From the NCBI GenBank assembly GCA_910588865.1, contig CAJUSJ010000069.1, forward strand, positions 5,719 to 21,481: 15,763 nt of DNA, written 5' to 3'. The notes beneath the pieces were generated by a model that worked only from the letters and a program-made list of their open reading frames with translations, was not told the origin of the DNA and ran no database searches. The stretch comes from an uncultured Lachnospiraceae bacterium (GTDB lineage Bacteria > Bacillota > Clostridia > Lachnospirales > Lachnospiraceae). The position numbers and the translations under genes are program-made. Shown here one piece after another: positions 1 to 7,528 of the stretch (the stretch's first letter is position 1; every line of letters begins with the position of its first letter).

Positions 1-146
1 CAGGCCCCCGCCCGCCCCAGGGCCCGCCGCCCGGTCCGGGTTGGGGTCCGCCGCCAGGCCCCCGCCCGCCCCAGGGCCCGCCGCCCGGTCCGGGTTGGGG
101 TCCGCCGCCGGGCCCTCGTCCGCCCCAAGACCCGCCGGGAGGCTGG
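1..146. repeat. 54-bp tandem repeat, two identical copies plus a degenerate third
   Basis: Bases 1-54 and 55-108 are identical, and 109-146 is a diverged, shortened third copy. The period of 54 bp is exactly 18 codons, so copy-number change would keep the reading frame. Cytosine dominates and the GC content is far above the rest of the window. The array may extend to the left of the window. Confidence 0.9.
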
Positions 147-218
147 ATCCCGGATATCATTAAGGTGCTTCTGATGAATGAGCTTCAGAGAAGAAGGTGC
201 CGCTCCGGATCCTGCTGA
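1..218 (+). CDS. C-terminal end of a proline/glycine-rich repeat protein (5' end outside window)
   Basis: This is the 3' end of a gene that starts before the window. Reading codons from base 3, the frame stays open to a TGA at 216-218. It gives two identical copies of an 18-residue unit (GPRPPQGPPPGPGWGPPP), a third degenerate partial copy, and then a non-repetitive tail beginning GGWIPDIIKVLL and ending in a basic, Cys-containing stretch (RRRCRSGSC). The other two forward frames are also open over the repeat, but they give Arg/Ala-rich or Ala/Pro-rich sequence with no protein-like ending, so the frame with the Trp-containing PPG unit was chosen. Low-complexity Pro/Gly tails of this kind are common on surface or spore-associated proteins of Clostridia. 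That role is inference, since the functional N-terminus is not visible. Confidence 0.6.
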   Translation, partial: GPRPPQGPPPGPGWGPPPGPRPPQGPPPGPGWGPPPGPRPPQDPPGGWIPDIIKVLLMNELQRRRCRSGSC

Positions 219-220
219 TC

Positions 221-383
221 GTTACTGTTCACTCCATGACTGATCAATCATGGGCCAATACCGTTATGGAAGCAAAGCATATGCCCCCTCTACACTCCGT
301 TTCGGTCGGTTCTAAACAAGCGCCGCTGGCGATTTTAAATGGGCATATGCTGTTGCGTTCACAGGGCACCTGTGAACGGTAAC
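221..383. repeat. Inverted-repeat-bounded intergenic element (MITE- or REP-like candidate)
   Basis: The segment is bounded by GTTACTGTTCAC (221-232) and GTGAACGGTAAC (372-383), which are inverse complements at 11 of 12 positions. A second inner pair is AGCATATGCCC (about 276-286) and GGGCATATGCT (341-351). Each end also contains its own small hairpin: CCATGA/TCATGG at 234-253, and a 10-bp stem with a GCA loop at 356-378. No clear target-site duplication flanks it. The open frame across it (197-382) starts with GTG and resembles nothing recognised. What is seen is the repeat structure; calling it a mobile or repetitive element is inference. Confidence 0.5.
356..378. repeat. Perfect hairpin, 10-bp stem and 3-nt loop
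   Basis: Bases 356-365 pair with 369-378 (CGTTCACAGG / CCTGTGAACG) around the loop GCA. No T run follows, so an intrinsic terminator is unlikely on either strand. It forms the right end of the inverted-repeat element starting at 221. Confidence 0.75.
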
Positions 384-421
384 AACTTATCTGAACGGTT
401 CATAGTTCATAAAAGATTAAG

Positions 422-450
422 TTGTAGTTTTTCTGGTTAGCATTTACAAT
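422..450 (+). promoter_or_regulatory. Sigma-A promoter of the 825-residue protein gene
   Basis: TTGTAG (422-427) and TACAAT (445-450) are separated by 17 bp, giving a predicted transcription start near 457. The ribosome binding site AAGGAAG (467-473) lies 8 nt before the ATG at 482. Confidence 0.6.
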
Positions 451-481
451 AGGAGAAAACAGAAAAAAGGAAGTTCTGATA

Positions 482-2959
482 ATGGGCAGAATCATAAAGA
501 GGATCACGATCCTTGCCGTCGTGTTTGTGGCGGCATTGGGAATTTATTTTATAACAGCACAAAATGCCATGGACCAGTCGGAGGCAGTGTACACGGTTAT
601 GGAGGATCCAACCCTTCCGGTGGTATATGTATCTATGTTTGAGGGGGAGGAAAACCGTCTGGCGGCATACCGGCAGGGGATGAGTCAGACGGTTTCCAGA
701 GAGTCCATAACCGTTCTTCCGGAGGACCGGCAGCTGAAGGTAAGGGTGGCGGGATGCGGTACCCAGCTCATGGCGGTCCAGTACGAGATCCGGAGCATGG
801 ATCTAAAAAGGCTGGTGGAGAGGACTACAGTGGAAGAATGGGAGGATACGGGGGAGGAGATCCGGCTGGTGCTTCCCATCCAGAACCTGCTGACTAAGGA
901 GACCGAATATCTGATGGACCTGATGATAGAGGTTCAGGGCCAGGGGGTTCTCCACTACTATACCAGGATTTTGTGGACAGATTATGACTATGGGCCTCAG
1001 ATGATGGCCTTAGCCAGAGAGTTTTCCACAAAAAGCCTGTCTCCCGCTCAGGCCACGGATCTGGTAACCTATTTGGAGAGCTCCAGCACGGCGGACAACT
1101 CTTCCCTGGGACATGTGACCATCAAGTCCAGCTTCTCCCAGCTGACCTGGGCAGGACTGGACATTAGGCTGGTGGGGGATATGAAGGTTACGCTGAAAGA
1201 CTTAAGCGGCATTATGGGGCAGATCCATGTACAGTATCAGGTCAGCCGTCTTTCAGAGGACGGTGAGACCGAGTACTATGATGTGGACGACTATTACACC
1301 ATGCGGTGGAATTCCCAGAGGATTTATATGATGGCCTTTGACCGTAAGACAAATCAGATCTTTTCCGGAGAACGGGATCTTTTCTCAGGAAGAAGGCTTA
1401 TGCTGGGCATTGGCAATGATGAGACCGTGCAGCTGAAAAAAAGCCCCGGGGGGCGGTATCTGGGATTTGTGTACAACCGGGATCTGTGGTGCTATGACCA
1501 GAGTGAAGCCAGGGCAGTGAAAGTATTTTCCTTCAGGAGCGGCTCGGATACAGAAGGGCGGAGCAATTACGACCGCCACAATATCCAGGTGGTGTCGGTA
1601 AGCGATGACGGGGACATGTTTTTTTTGGTGTACGGCTATATGAACCGGGGACCGCACGAAGGTTTCCAGGGGATCAGCCTGTGCAGATACGACAGCTCAG
1701 GGGCCATAGAAGAGCGGTTTTTTATCCCCTCAACGGAATCCTATGACGAGATCCGGCTGGACATAGAAACCCTTTCCTACTGCAGCCAGTCCGGAATGCT
1801 ATACCTGTTCCAGAACCAGGCTATTTTCGGAATCGACCTGTCCAGCAATGAATATATGGTGGTGGCTGACGGACTTATGGAGGGACACTACGCTATCAGC
1901 AGCGGCGGGGAGAAAGTGGCCTGGCAGGATGGCACAGATATCTACGGGTCCACTGGCATCCATGTGTTTGATCTGGCCACAGGGGTACCCCAGGAGATCC
2001 GCGCGCCGGAGGGAGATATTGTCCAGTGTCTTGGATTTGTACAGGAGGATTTTGTGTACGGCCTGGCAAGAAAGGGATCAGAATGGATCCTGAACGGCCG
2101 GACAGAGACACTGCCCATGTATGCCCTGGAGATCGTGGACGGGAACATGGAATTGCAGACACGCTATGAGAAAGAGGGATATTATCTTGCCAATGTTCAG
2201 GTGGACCACGCCAGGATCCATGTGGAACGGTATATCAGGGATTGGGAGCACAGCTACACCTATGTGGATGACGACACCATTGTGTGCAATACGGCCTCCG
2301 AGGACACGTATATGGAAGGAATAGGCTGGTTTGCCTCTGAGATCAGGAGAAGGCTGTATTTTATTCAGCTGGATTCCGAGGTTACCGGCAGCAGGGATGT
2401 GAAGGTGACGGTGGCCAAGAGGATCACCTACGACGGTTCCGAGAGCCTTGGGATGCAATCCAGTGTGCGGACACCGGGCATGAAGTTCTATGCCTACGGG
2501 CAGGGACGGCTTTTGGGAATTTATGGAGAGTTTCAGGAAGCGGTGGAATCCGCCTATGACGACATGGGCCTGGTGACAGATGAGCATCAGAGGATTCTGT
2601 GGAGCCGGGTAAACCGGGGCTCGGCTGTCACCATCCGGGATCCGCAGAGAGAGGCCTATGACATTATCAGGAATCTGGGTGTATTTACGGAGGAGATGGA
2701 ACTGGACAACGGGGTGATGCTTCTGGACGCGAGAGGGTGCGTCTTAAACCAGGTTCTGTACTTTATCGGCCAGGGTTATCCGGTTCTCGCCTACATTGAA
2801 GACGGTCAGTATCTGCTGATCAACGGCTTTGACCAGTACAATATTTCGCTCTTCAATCCCGTTACAGGGGAGTCCTGGAAGATGGGACTCAACGACGGGG
2901 CCCAGTATTTTGCTGAACGGAAAAATGATTTTATATGTGCCGCAAACATAGGAAACTGA
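482..2959 (+). CDS. Exported membrane-anchored protein of unknown function with C39-like C-terminus
   Basis: The 825-residue product is not recognised as a named family. The N-terminus is a short basic stretch (MGRIIKR) followed by a hydrophobic segment at about residues 8-26 with no lipobox Cys. It therefore looks like an uncleaved signal anchor or signal peptide with the rest outside the cell. Residues about 45-270 are rich in beta-strand-like sequence. About 300-640 contains repeated aromatic and aspartate-rich stretches, such as the one around DIYGSTGIHVFDL, that suggest a beta-propeller; no canonical repeat signature can be assigned. The C-terminal 80 residues (GCVLNQVLYFIGQGYPVLAY, then LLINGFDQYNISLFNPVTGE) resemble the second half of C39-like papain-fold domains. 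The usual His before the GYD-type turn is absent and no clear catalytic Cys motif precedes it, so a peptidase role is doubtful. The start is supported by the AAGGAAG site 8 nt upstream. The gene appears monocistronic: it has its own promoter, and murA downstream also has its own. Confidence 0.85.
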   Translation: MGRIIKRITILAVVFVAALGIYFITAQNAMDQSEAVYTVMEDPTLPVVYVSMFEGEENRLAAYRQGMSQTVSRESITVLPEDRQLKVRVAGCGTQLMAVQYEIRSMDLKRLVERTTVEEWEDTGEEIRLVLPIQNLLTKETEYLMDLMIEVQGQGVLHYYTRILWTDYDYGPQMMALAREFSTKSLSPAQATDLVTYLESSSTADNSSLGHVTIKSSFSQLTWAGLDIRLVGDMKVTLKDLSGIMGQIHVQYQVSRLSEDGETEYYDVDDYYTMRWNSQRIYMMAFDRKTNQIFSGERDLFSGRRLMLGIGNDETVQLKKSPGGRYLGFVYNRDLWCYDQSEARAVKVFSFRSGSDTEGRSNYDRHNIQVVSVSDDGDMFFLVYGYMNRGPHEGFQGISLCRYDSSGAIEERFFIPSTESYDEIRLDIETLSYCSQSGMLYLFQNQAIFGIDLSSNEYMVVADGLMEGHYAISSGGEKVAWQDGTDIYGSTGIHVFDLATGVPQEIRAPEGDIVQCLGFVQEDFVYGLARKGSEWILNGRTETLPMYALEIVDGNMELQTRYEKEGYYLANVQVDHARIHVERYIRDWEHSYTYVDDDTIVCNTASEDTYMEGIGWFASEIRRRLYFIQLDSEVTGSRDVKVTVAKRITYDGSESLGMQSSVRTPGMKFYAYGQGRLLGIYGEFQEAVESAYDDMGLVTDEHQRILWSRVNRGSAVTIRDPQREAYDIIRNLGVFTEEMELDNGVMLLDARGCVLNQVLYFIGQGYPVLAYIEDGQYLLINGFDQYNISLFNPVTGESWKMGLNDGAQYFAERKNDFICAANIGN

Positions 2960-3044
2960 CCTGTTTTTACGGATTTTTCAGGAAAATGAGGGCCATAACC
3001 TGTCCGGGGCCAAAGTTGTCTCGCATCCCATAACCTTTCTGGAA

Positions 3045-3094
3045 ATACCTTATGAGGGAAATGATGGGTTGACTCACACCCCTTCATAAGGTAT
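3045..3094. repeat. 11-bp perfect inverted repeat spanning the murA promoter
   Basis: ATACCTTATGA (3045-3055) and TCATAAGGTAT (3084-3094) are exact inverse complements, 28 bp apart. Inside them GGGT (3066-3069) can pair with ACCC (3078-3081). The right arm overlaps the first three bases of the murA -10 box, and the -35 box lies between the arms. The arrangement fits an operator or a cruciform-prone site. In a read-through transcript from the upstream gene it would fold as a hairpin, but no T run follows to make it a terminator. Confidence 0.65.
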
Positions 3095-3097
3095 AAT
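3069..3097 (+). promoter_or_regulatory. Sigma-A promoter of murA
   Basis: TTGACT (3069-3074) and TATAAT (3092-3097) are 17 bp apart, close to perfect consensus. Transcription is predicted to start near 3104, leaving a leader of about 53 nt before the murA ATG. Confidence 0.85.
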
Positions 3098-3156
3098 CTA
3101 CCTAAACGAAAGAAAAATGTAAATAGTTTGTAATATTATATATAGAGGTGTAGGGG

Positions 3157-4449
3157 ATGGAACAGTATATTATGAAAGGCGGCAATCCACTGGCGGGCGA
3201 GGTTATGATCAGTGGGGCGAAGAACGCTGCGCTGGGTATTTTGGCTGCCGCGATCATGACAGACGAGGATGTTCTCATTGAGAACCTTCCGGATGTCAGG
3301 GATATCAATGTGCTTTTGGAAGCCATCCAGGAAATCGGCGCGGCGGTTGACAGAATTGACAGACATACTGTGAAGATCAACGCGAAAAATATCCACGAGG
3401 TTGAGGTGGATGATGAGTATATACGAAGGATACGGGCGTCCTACTATTTTATCGGGGCGCTTCTTGGAAAATATAAAAGCGCTCAGGTTCCCCTTCCCGG
3501 GGGCTGCAACATCGGCAGCAGGCCCATTGACCTGCACTTAAAAGGATTCCGGGCCTTGGGTGCCAGGGTGGAGATCGAGAGAGGGGCTGTGGTGGCCCAC
3601 GCTATTGACCTGGTAGGAAGCCATGTGTACCTGGACAAGGTGTCCGTGGGGGCTACCATCAACATTATGATGGCGGCATCCCTGGCAGAGGGGCAGACCA
3701 TTATTGAAAATGTGGCCAAGGAGCCCCATGTGGTGGATGTGGCCAACTTCCTCAACAGCATGGGAGCCAACATCAAGGGCGCGGGCACGGACATCATCAG
3801 GATCCGGGGGGTGAGAAGGCTTCACGGAACCGAGTATTCTATTATCCCGGATCAGATCGAGGCGGGCACCTTTATGTGCGCGGCGGCGGTGACCAGGGGA
3901 GATGTGACCGTGAGAAACGTGATCCCCAAACACCTGGAGGCTATCTCCGCGAAGCTGCTGGAGATTGGCTGTGAGGTGGTGGAGTTTGACGACGCTGTGC
4001 GGGTGGTGGGCAAGACCCGCCAGAGACACACCAACATCAACACTCTGCCATACCCCGGATTCCCTACGGACATGCAGCCTCAGATGGCAGTGACCCTGGC
4101 TCTGGCCAACGGCACCAGCATTGTGACCGAGGGCATTTTTGAGAACCGGTTCAAATATGTAGACGAACTCGCCCGCATGGGCAGCAATATCAAGGTGGAG
4201 GGCAATGTGGCCATCATTGACGGGGTAAGAGGCTTTACAGGCGCTTCCGTCAACGCTCCGGACCTTCGGGCAGGGGCGGCCCTGGTGATCGCCGGCCTTG
4301 CCGCTGAGGGCTGCACGGTGGTGGATGAGATCGGCTATATCCAGAGGGGCTATGAGCATTTTGAGGAGAAGCTCAAAGGCCTGGGAGCCATGATCCAGAA
4401 AGTGGATTCCGACAAGGCCGCGCAGAAGTTCCGGTTAAAGATCAGTTAA
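3157..4449 (+). CDS. murA: UDP-N-acetylglucosamine 1-carboxyvinyltransferase
   Basis: MurA transfers the enolpyruvyl group of phosphoenolpyruvate to UDP-GlcNAc, the first committed step of peptidoglycan precursor synthesis in the cytoplasm. The 430-residue length fits the family. Visible landmarks are GAKNA near the N-terminus with Lys22 and Asn23, the catalytic cysteine loop GGCNIGSRPIDLH with Cys117 (the fosfomycin target in Cys-type enzymes, so the enzyme is predicted to be fosfomycin-sensitive), FPTDMQPQ with Asp305, and NAPDLRAG with Arg371. The ATG at 3157 follows AGAGGTG (3144-3150) by 6 nt. Low-GC Gram-positives often carry two murA paralogues, and which one this is cannot be told here. 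It has its own near-consensus promoter, and the metK promoter begins just 4 nt after its stop, so the two are separately transcribed. Confidence 0.97.
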   Translation: MEQYIMKGGNPLAGEVMISGAKNAALGILAAAIMTDEDVLIENLPDVRDINVLLEAIQEIGAAVDRIDRHTVKINAKNIHEVEVDDEYIRRIRASYYFIGALLGKYKSAQVPLPGGCNIGSRPIDLHLKGFRALGARVEIERGAVVAHAIDLVGSHVYLDKVSVGATINIMMAASLAEGQTIIENVAKEPHVVDVANFLNSMGANIKGAGTDIIRIRGVRRLHGTEYSIIPDQIEAGTFMCAAAVTRGDVTVRNVIPKHLEAISAKLLEIGCEVVEFDDAVRVVGKTRQRHTNINTLPYPGFPTDMQPQMAVTLALANGTSIVTEGIFENRFKYVDELARMGSNIKVEGNVAIIDGVRGFTGASVNAPDLRAGAALVIAGLAAEGCTVVDEIGYIQRGYEHFEEKLKGLGAMIQKVDSDKAAQKFRLKIS

Positions 4450-4452
4450 GTC

Positions 4453-4481
4453 TTGACAGCCTGTAGAGAATTCGCTATAAT
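4453..4481 (+). promoter_or_regulatory. Perfect-consensus sigma-A promoter for the metK leader
   Basis: TTGACA (4453-4458), a 17-bp spacer and TATAAT (4476-4481) match the housekeeping consensus at all 12 positions. Transcription is predicted to start near 4488. The -35 box starts 4 nt after the murA stop codon. Confidence 0.92.
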
Positions 4482-4515
4482 TTTTATGTTGTAGACAATT
4501 GAAAAGTACGTATAT

Positions 4516-4645
4516 CCCTTATTCAGAGTGATGGAGATACAAAGGATCTGTGAAGTCACGGCAACCCCGGACCCCGCAAGGATAATTACGCCCCGCGGTG
4601 AGGAAGGAAGGTGCCAACCTGAGCGAGCAATCGAACAATAAGAGG
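4516..4645 (+). promoter_or_regulatory. SAM-I (S-box) riboswitch aptamer upstream of metK
   Basis: The closing helix P1 is formed by CTTATT (4518-4523) and AATAAG (4637-4642). Conserved S-box core pieces appear in order: CAGAGTGATGGAG just after P1, TGAAG then CGGCAACC (about 4551-4566), and AAGGTGCCAACCTG (about 4608-4621). The family binds S-adenosylmethionine and switches the downstream RNA to a terminated form, which fits feedback control of SAM synthetase directly downstream. Confidence 0.95.
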
Positions 4646-4663
4646 ATTTGATGGGTAATGATC

Positions 4664-4708
4664 AAGTCCGGAGTTCGCGAGCTACGGACTTTTCTTTTGC
4701 TTTAATTT
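4664..4708 (+). terminator. Riboswitch-controlled intrinsic terminator before metK
   Basis: AAGTCCG (4664-4670) pairs with CGGACTT (4685-4691). The helix continues after one mismatch with a further short stem capped by CGCG. A T-rich tract follows at 4689-4708. It lies between the aptamer and the metK ribosome binding site, the expected expression platform of an OFF switch when SAM is abundant. Confidence 0.85.
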
Positions 4709-4728
4709 TCGAAGGAGGAAATGAAGTT

Positions 4729-5919
4729 ATGGAAAAACGGTTATTTACATCAGAGTCAGTAACAGAGGGACATCCGGACAAGATGTGCGACCAGATCTCA
4801 GACGCGATTCTGGATGCGCTGCTGGAGCAGGACCCCATGAGCCGGGTGGCGTGTGAGACGGCAGTGACCACGGGTCTGGTGATGGTCATGGGTGAGATCA
4901 CCACCAAGGCTTATGTGGATATCCAGAAGATTGTCAGGAAGACTGTCAGGGAGATTGGCTATGACAGGGCAAAATACGGGTTTGACTGTGAGACCTGCGG
5001 CGTGATCACGGCTATTGACGAGCAGTCCGCGGATATCGCCATGGGTGTTGACAAGGCCCTGGAAGCCAAGGAGAACAAGATGAGCGACCAGGAGATCGAG
5101 GCCATCGGGGCCGGAGATCAGGGTATGATGTTCGGCTATGCCACCAATGAGACAGAAGAGTACATGCCGTATCCCATTGACCTGGCCCACAAGCTGGCTC
5201 TCCAGCTGACAAAGATCCGCAAGGACCAGACCCTGGATTACCTCCGGCCTGACGGAAAGACCCAGGTGACCGTGGAGTACGATGAGGCCGGCAGGCCTGT
5301 CCGTTTGGACGCGGTGGTGCTGTCCACCCAGCACGACGAGCATGTAAGCCAGGAGCAGATCCACAGGGACATTAAAAAGCATGTGTTTGACGTGATTCTT
5401 CCAAAAGATATGGTGGATAAGGATACCAAGTTTTTCATCAATCCCACAGGCCGTTTTGTTATCGGCGGGCCTCACGGGGACAGCGGAGTCACCGGAAGGA
5501 AGATTATCGTGGATACATACGGCGGCTATGCCCGCCACGGCGGCGGCGCTTTTTCCGGCAAGGACTGCACCAAGGTAGACCGTTCCGCTGCCTATGCGGC
5601 CAGATATGTGGCCAAGAACATTGTGGCCGCGGGTCTGGCGGACAGGTGCGAGATCCAGCTGTCCTACGCGATCGGAGTGGCCCGGCCCACCTCTGTGATG
5701 GTGGATACCTTCGGCACAGGGAAGGTCAGCGATGAAAAGCTGGTGGAGATCATCAGAGAGAACTTTGACCTGCGCCCGGCAGGGATCATCAAGATGCTGG
5801 ATTTAAGAAGGCCCATCTATAAGCAGACGGCTGCCTACGGCCATTTCGGCAGGGCAGACCTGGATCTTCCCTGGGAGAGAGTGGATAAGGCGGAAGCCCT
5901 GAAAAAATATCTGGGATAA
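4729..5919 (+). CDS. metK: S-adenosylmethionine synthetase (methionine adenosyltransferase)
   Basis: MetK makes S-adenosylmethionine from methionine and ATP, releasing phosphate and pyrophosphate. The 396-residue product has the family signatures: GHPDK at residues 14-18 near the N-terminus, GAGDQG at 127-132, and the glycine-rich loop GGGAFSGKD at 271-279. The open frame extends upstream to 4648, but those codons fall inside the riboswitch expression platform and terminator. The ATG at 4729 is preceded by GAAGGAGG (GGAGG 4714-4718, 10 nt away) and gives the normal family N-terminus MEKRLFTSESVTEG. A nearby ATG at 4721 is out of frame. Expression is predicted to be controlled by a SAM-I riboswitch behind a consensus promoter, and the gene ends in its own terminator. 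Confidence 0.97.
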   Translation: MEKRLFTSESVTEGHPDKMCDQISDAILDALLEQDPMSRVACETAVTTGLVMVMGEITTKAYVDIQKIVRKTVREIGYDRAKYGFDCETCGVITAIDEQSADIAMGVDKALEAKENKMSDQEIEAIGAGDQGMMFGYATNETEEYMPYPIDLAHKLALQLTKIRKDQTLDYLRPDGKTQVTVEYDEAGRPVRLDAVVLSTQHDEHVSQEQIHRDIKKHVFDVILPKDMVDKDTKFFINPTGRFVIGGPHGDSGVTGRKIIVDTYGGYARHGGGAFSGKDCTKVDRSAAYAARYVAKNIVAAGLADRCEIQLSYAIGVARPTSVMVDTFGTGKVSDEKLVEIIRENFDLRPAGIIKMLDLRRPIYKQTAAYGHFGRADLDLPWERVDKAEALKKYLG

Positions 5920-5945
5920 TGAGCAGGCGTATAAGATAAAGCAGA

Positions 5946-5988
5946 CGCGGCAGGGAAACTTTGGAGAGTCCCTGCCGCGATGTTTTTT
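5946..5988 (+). terminator. Intrinsic terminator of metK
   Basis: CGCGGCAGGGA (5946-5956) pairs perfectly with TCCCTGCCGCG (5969-5979), an 11-bp GC-rich stem, followed by TGTTTTTT (5981-5988). Confidence 0.93.
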
Positions 5989-6005
5989 GCCTTATGCGGA
6001 ATTGG

Positions 6006-6034
6006 TTGCCCATGTGAAAAAAATAGGGTATGAT
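6006..6034 (+). promoter_or_regulatory. Sigma-A promoter of the pepD-permease operon
   Basis: TTGCCC (6006-6011) and TATGAT (6029-6034) are spaced by 17 bp; the predicted start is near 6041. The upstream in-frame ATG at 6030 is part of the -10 box and so cannot be the translation start of this transcript. Confidence 0.65.
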
Positions 6035-6077
6035 TAAAGGAGAAATCCATTATATACGAAAAGCGAGGATAAAAACT

Positions 6078-7514
6078 ATGAAACAGGTATTGGACTGGTC
6101 AAAAGCCCACCAAAAGTATTTTGAGGAGATGGCATCCATCCCCCACGGCTCTTACTTTGAAAAGCAGTACAGCGATTATCTGGTGGATTTTGCCAGAAAG
6201 CAGGGGCTTAAGTACAAACAGTATGATATGGGCAATGTGATCATTTACAAGGAGGCCTCGCCGGGATATGAGGACCATCCGGCGGTGGTGCTTCAGGCTC
6301 ACATGGATATGGTGTGCGAGAAGACCCCGGAATCGACCCATGATTTTGAGAAGGATCCACTGGAGCTGTACATAGAAGACGGCTGGCTTGGGGCCCGGGG
6401 CACCACTCTGGGGGCTGACGACGGAACGGGAGTGTGCTATATGCTGGCCATCCTGGCGGATCATACCCTGTCTCACCCGGCCCTGGAATGTGTGTTTACG
6501 GTGCTGGAGGAGATCGGGCTGGATGGAGCCCTGGCCCTGGAACCCGGAGATTTGAAGGGACGGCGGTATATCAACTTAGACGGAGGAGGAGGAGGCATAG
6601 AGACCGTGATCACCGCTGCAGGAGGCCTCCGGTGGAACGGCATCCAGAAAGTCCACTGGGCAGACGCGGACAAGCCTGGGTACAGACTGACCATAGGGGG
6701 ACTGGATGGAGGACATTCCGGCGGCTGTATCCACATGGAGAAGGGAAATGCCCTTAAGATCTGTGCCCGTATGCTGAAAGAATTCCGGAAGGAAGGTGCC
6801 ATTACCTTGTCAGCCATGGACGGAGGCTCCAAGGATAACGCTATCCCAAGAGACTGCTGGGCGGAATTTTCCACGGATATAGGGGAAGAAAAGCTGCGAA
6901 ATATAGTGTCCGCGCTGGGAGGACAGATAAAGGAAGAGCTGCGCTACAGCGACAGCGGGCTGACCATTGTCCTTGAGAAGGCTGCTGTGACACAGGTGTG
7001 GAGCCAGGAGGAGAGCGATAAACTGGCGGATTTTCTGTTTATCTGTCCCACAGGACCCCGCCACAAGAACGTGAACATCGTGGACCACACCATTGCCTCG
7101 GAGAATCTGGCGGTCGTAAAGACAGAGGGGCAGCAGGTAAAGGTGTCCGTGTCCATGCGGTCCGCGTTTGAGTCTTATATCCAGGAGATGGAGGAAGAGC
7201 TGGAGATTTTGGGAAATCTCTATGGCATGGACCAGGAAAAGACAGGCAGGTATCCGGCATGGGGCTATGAGGAGAACTCCCCCCTGCGGGAGATCATGAG
7301 AGAGACGGTAAAGAGATGTACAGGAAAGGATTTGGTGGAGAAAGCGGTACACGGAGGATTAGAGTGCGGGGTGGCCAAGAGTAAATGGCCGGACATGGAC
7401 ATTATCACCATGGGCCCCACGGCGGAAGGAGTCCACTCACCTGACGAGCGCCTGGACCTTGAGTCCTTTGACAGCTGCTATAATGTGCTGCGGGACCTCC
7501 TTGCCCATCTGTAG
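6078..7514 (+). CDS. pepD: Aminoacyl-histidine dipeptidase (Xaa-His dipeptidase, M20 family)
   Basis: PepD is a cytoplasmic zinc dipeptidase of the M20 clan that cleaves beta-Ala-His (carnosine), Xaa-His and other dipeptides to feed amino-acid pools. The 478-residue product has the metal and catalytic set in order: HMDMV with His75 and Asp77, GADDGTG with Asp114, EEIG with Glu144 and Glu145, NLDGG with Asp168, and GVHSPDE with His453 near the C-terminus. Their spacing matches characterised PepD enzymes. The ATG at 6078 was chosen because the earlier in-frame ATG at 6030 overlaps the -10 box. A weak AGCGAGG lies 9 nt before 6078. The permease gene follows after 14 nt, so the two are probably one operon; a link between peptide breakdown and transport of a product is inference. 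Confidence 0.93.
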   Translation: MKQVLDWSKAHQKYFEEMASIPHGSYFEKQYSDYLVDFARKQGLKYKQYDMGNVIIYKEASPGYEDHPAVVLQAHMDMVCEKTPESTHDFEKDPLELYIEDGWLGARGTTLGADDGTGVCYMLAILADHTLSHPALECVFTVLEEIGLDGALALEPGDLKGRRYINLDGGGGGIETVITAAGGLRWNGIQKVHWADADKPGYRLTIGGLDGGHSGGCIHMEKGNALKICARMLKEFRKEGAITLSAMDGGSKDNAIPRDCWAEFSTDIGEEKLRNIVSALGGQIKEELRYSDSGLTIVLEKAAVTQVWSQEESDKLADFLFICPTGPRHKNVNIVDHTIASENLAVVKTEGQQVKVSVSMRSAFESYIQEMEEELEILGNLYGMDQEKTGRYPAWGYEENSPLREIMRETVKRCTGKDLVEKAVHGGLECGVAKSKWPDMDIITMGPTAEGVHSPDERLDLESFDSCYNVLRDLLAHL

Positions 7515-7528
7515 GGAGCGGAAAAGAT

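Noticed and set aside
197..382. Open frame of 61 codons in the intergenic gap
   Set aside because: It begins with GTG inside the preceding gene, lacks a good ribosome binding site, runs through the inverted-repeat element and has no recognisable protein features.
3538..4359. Minus-strand frame of 273 codons opposite murA
   Set aside because: It is a shadow of MurA with no start signals and no family resemblance.
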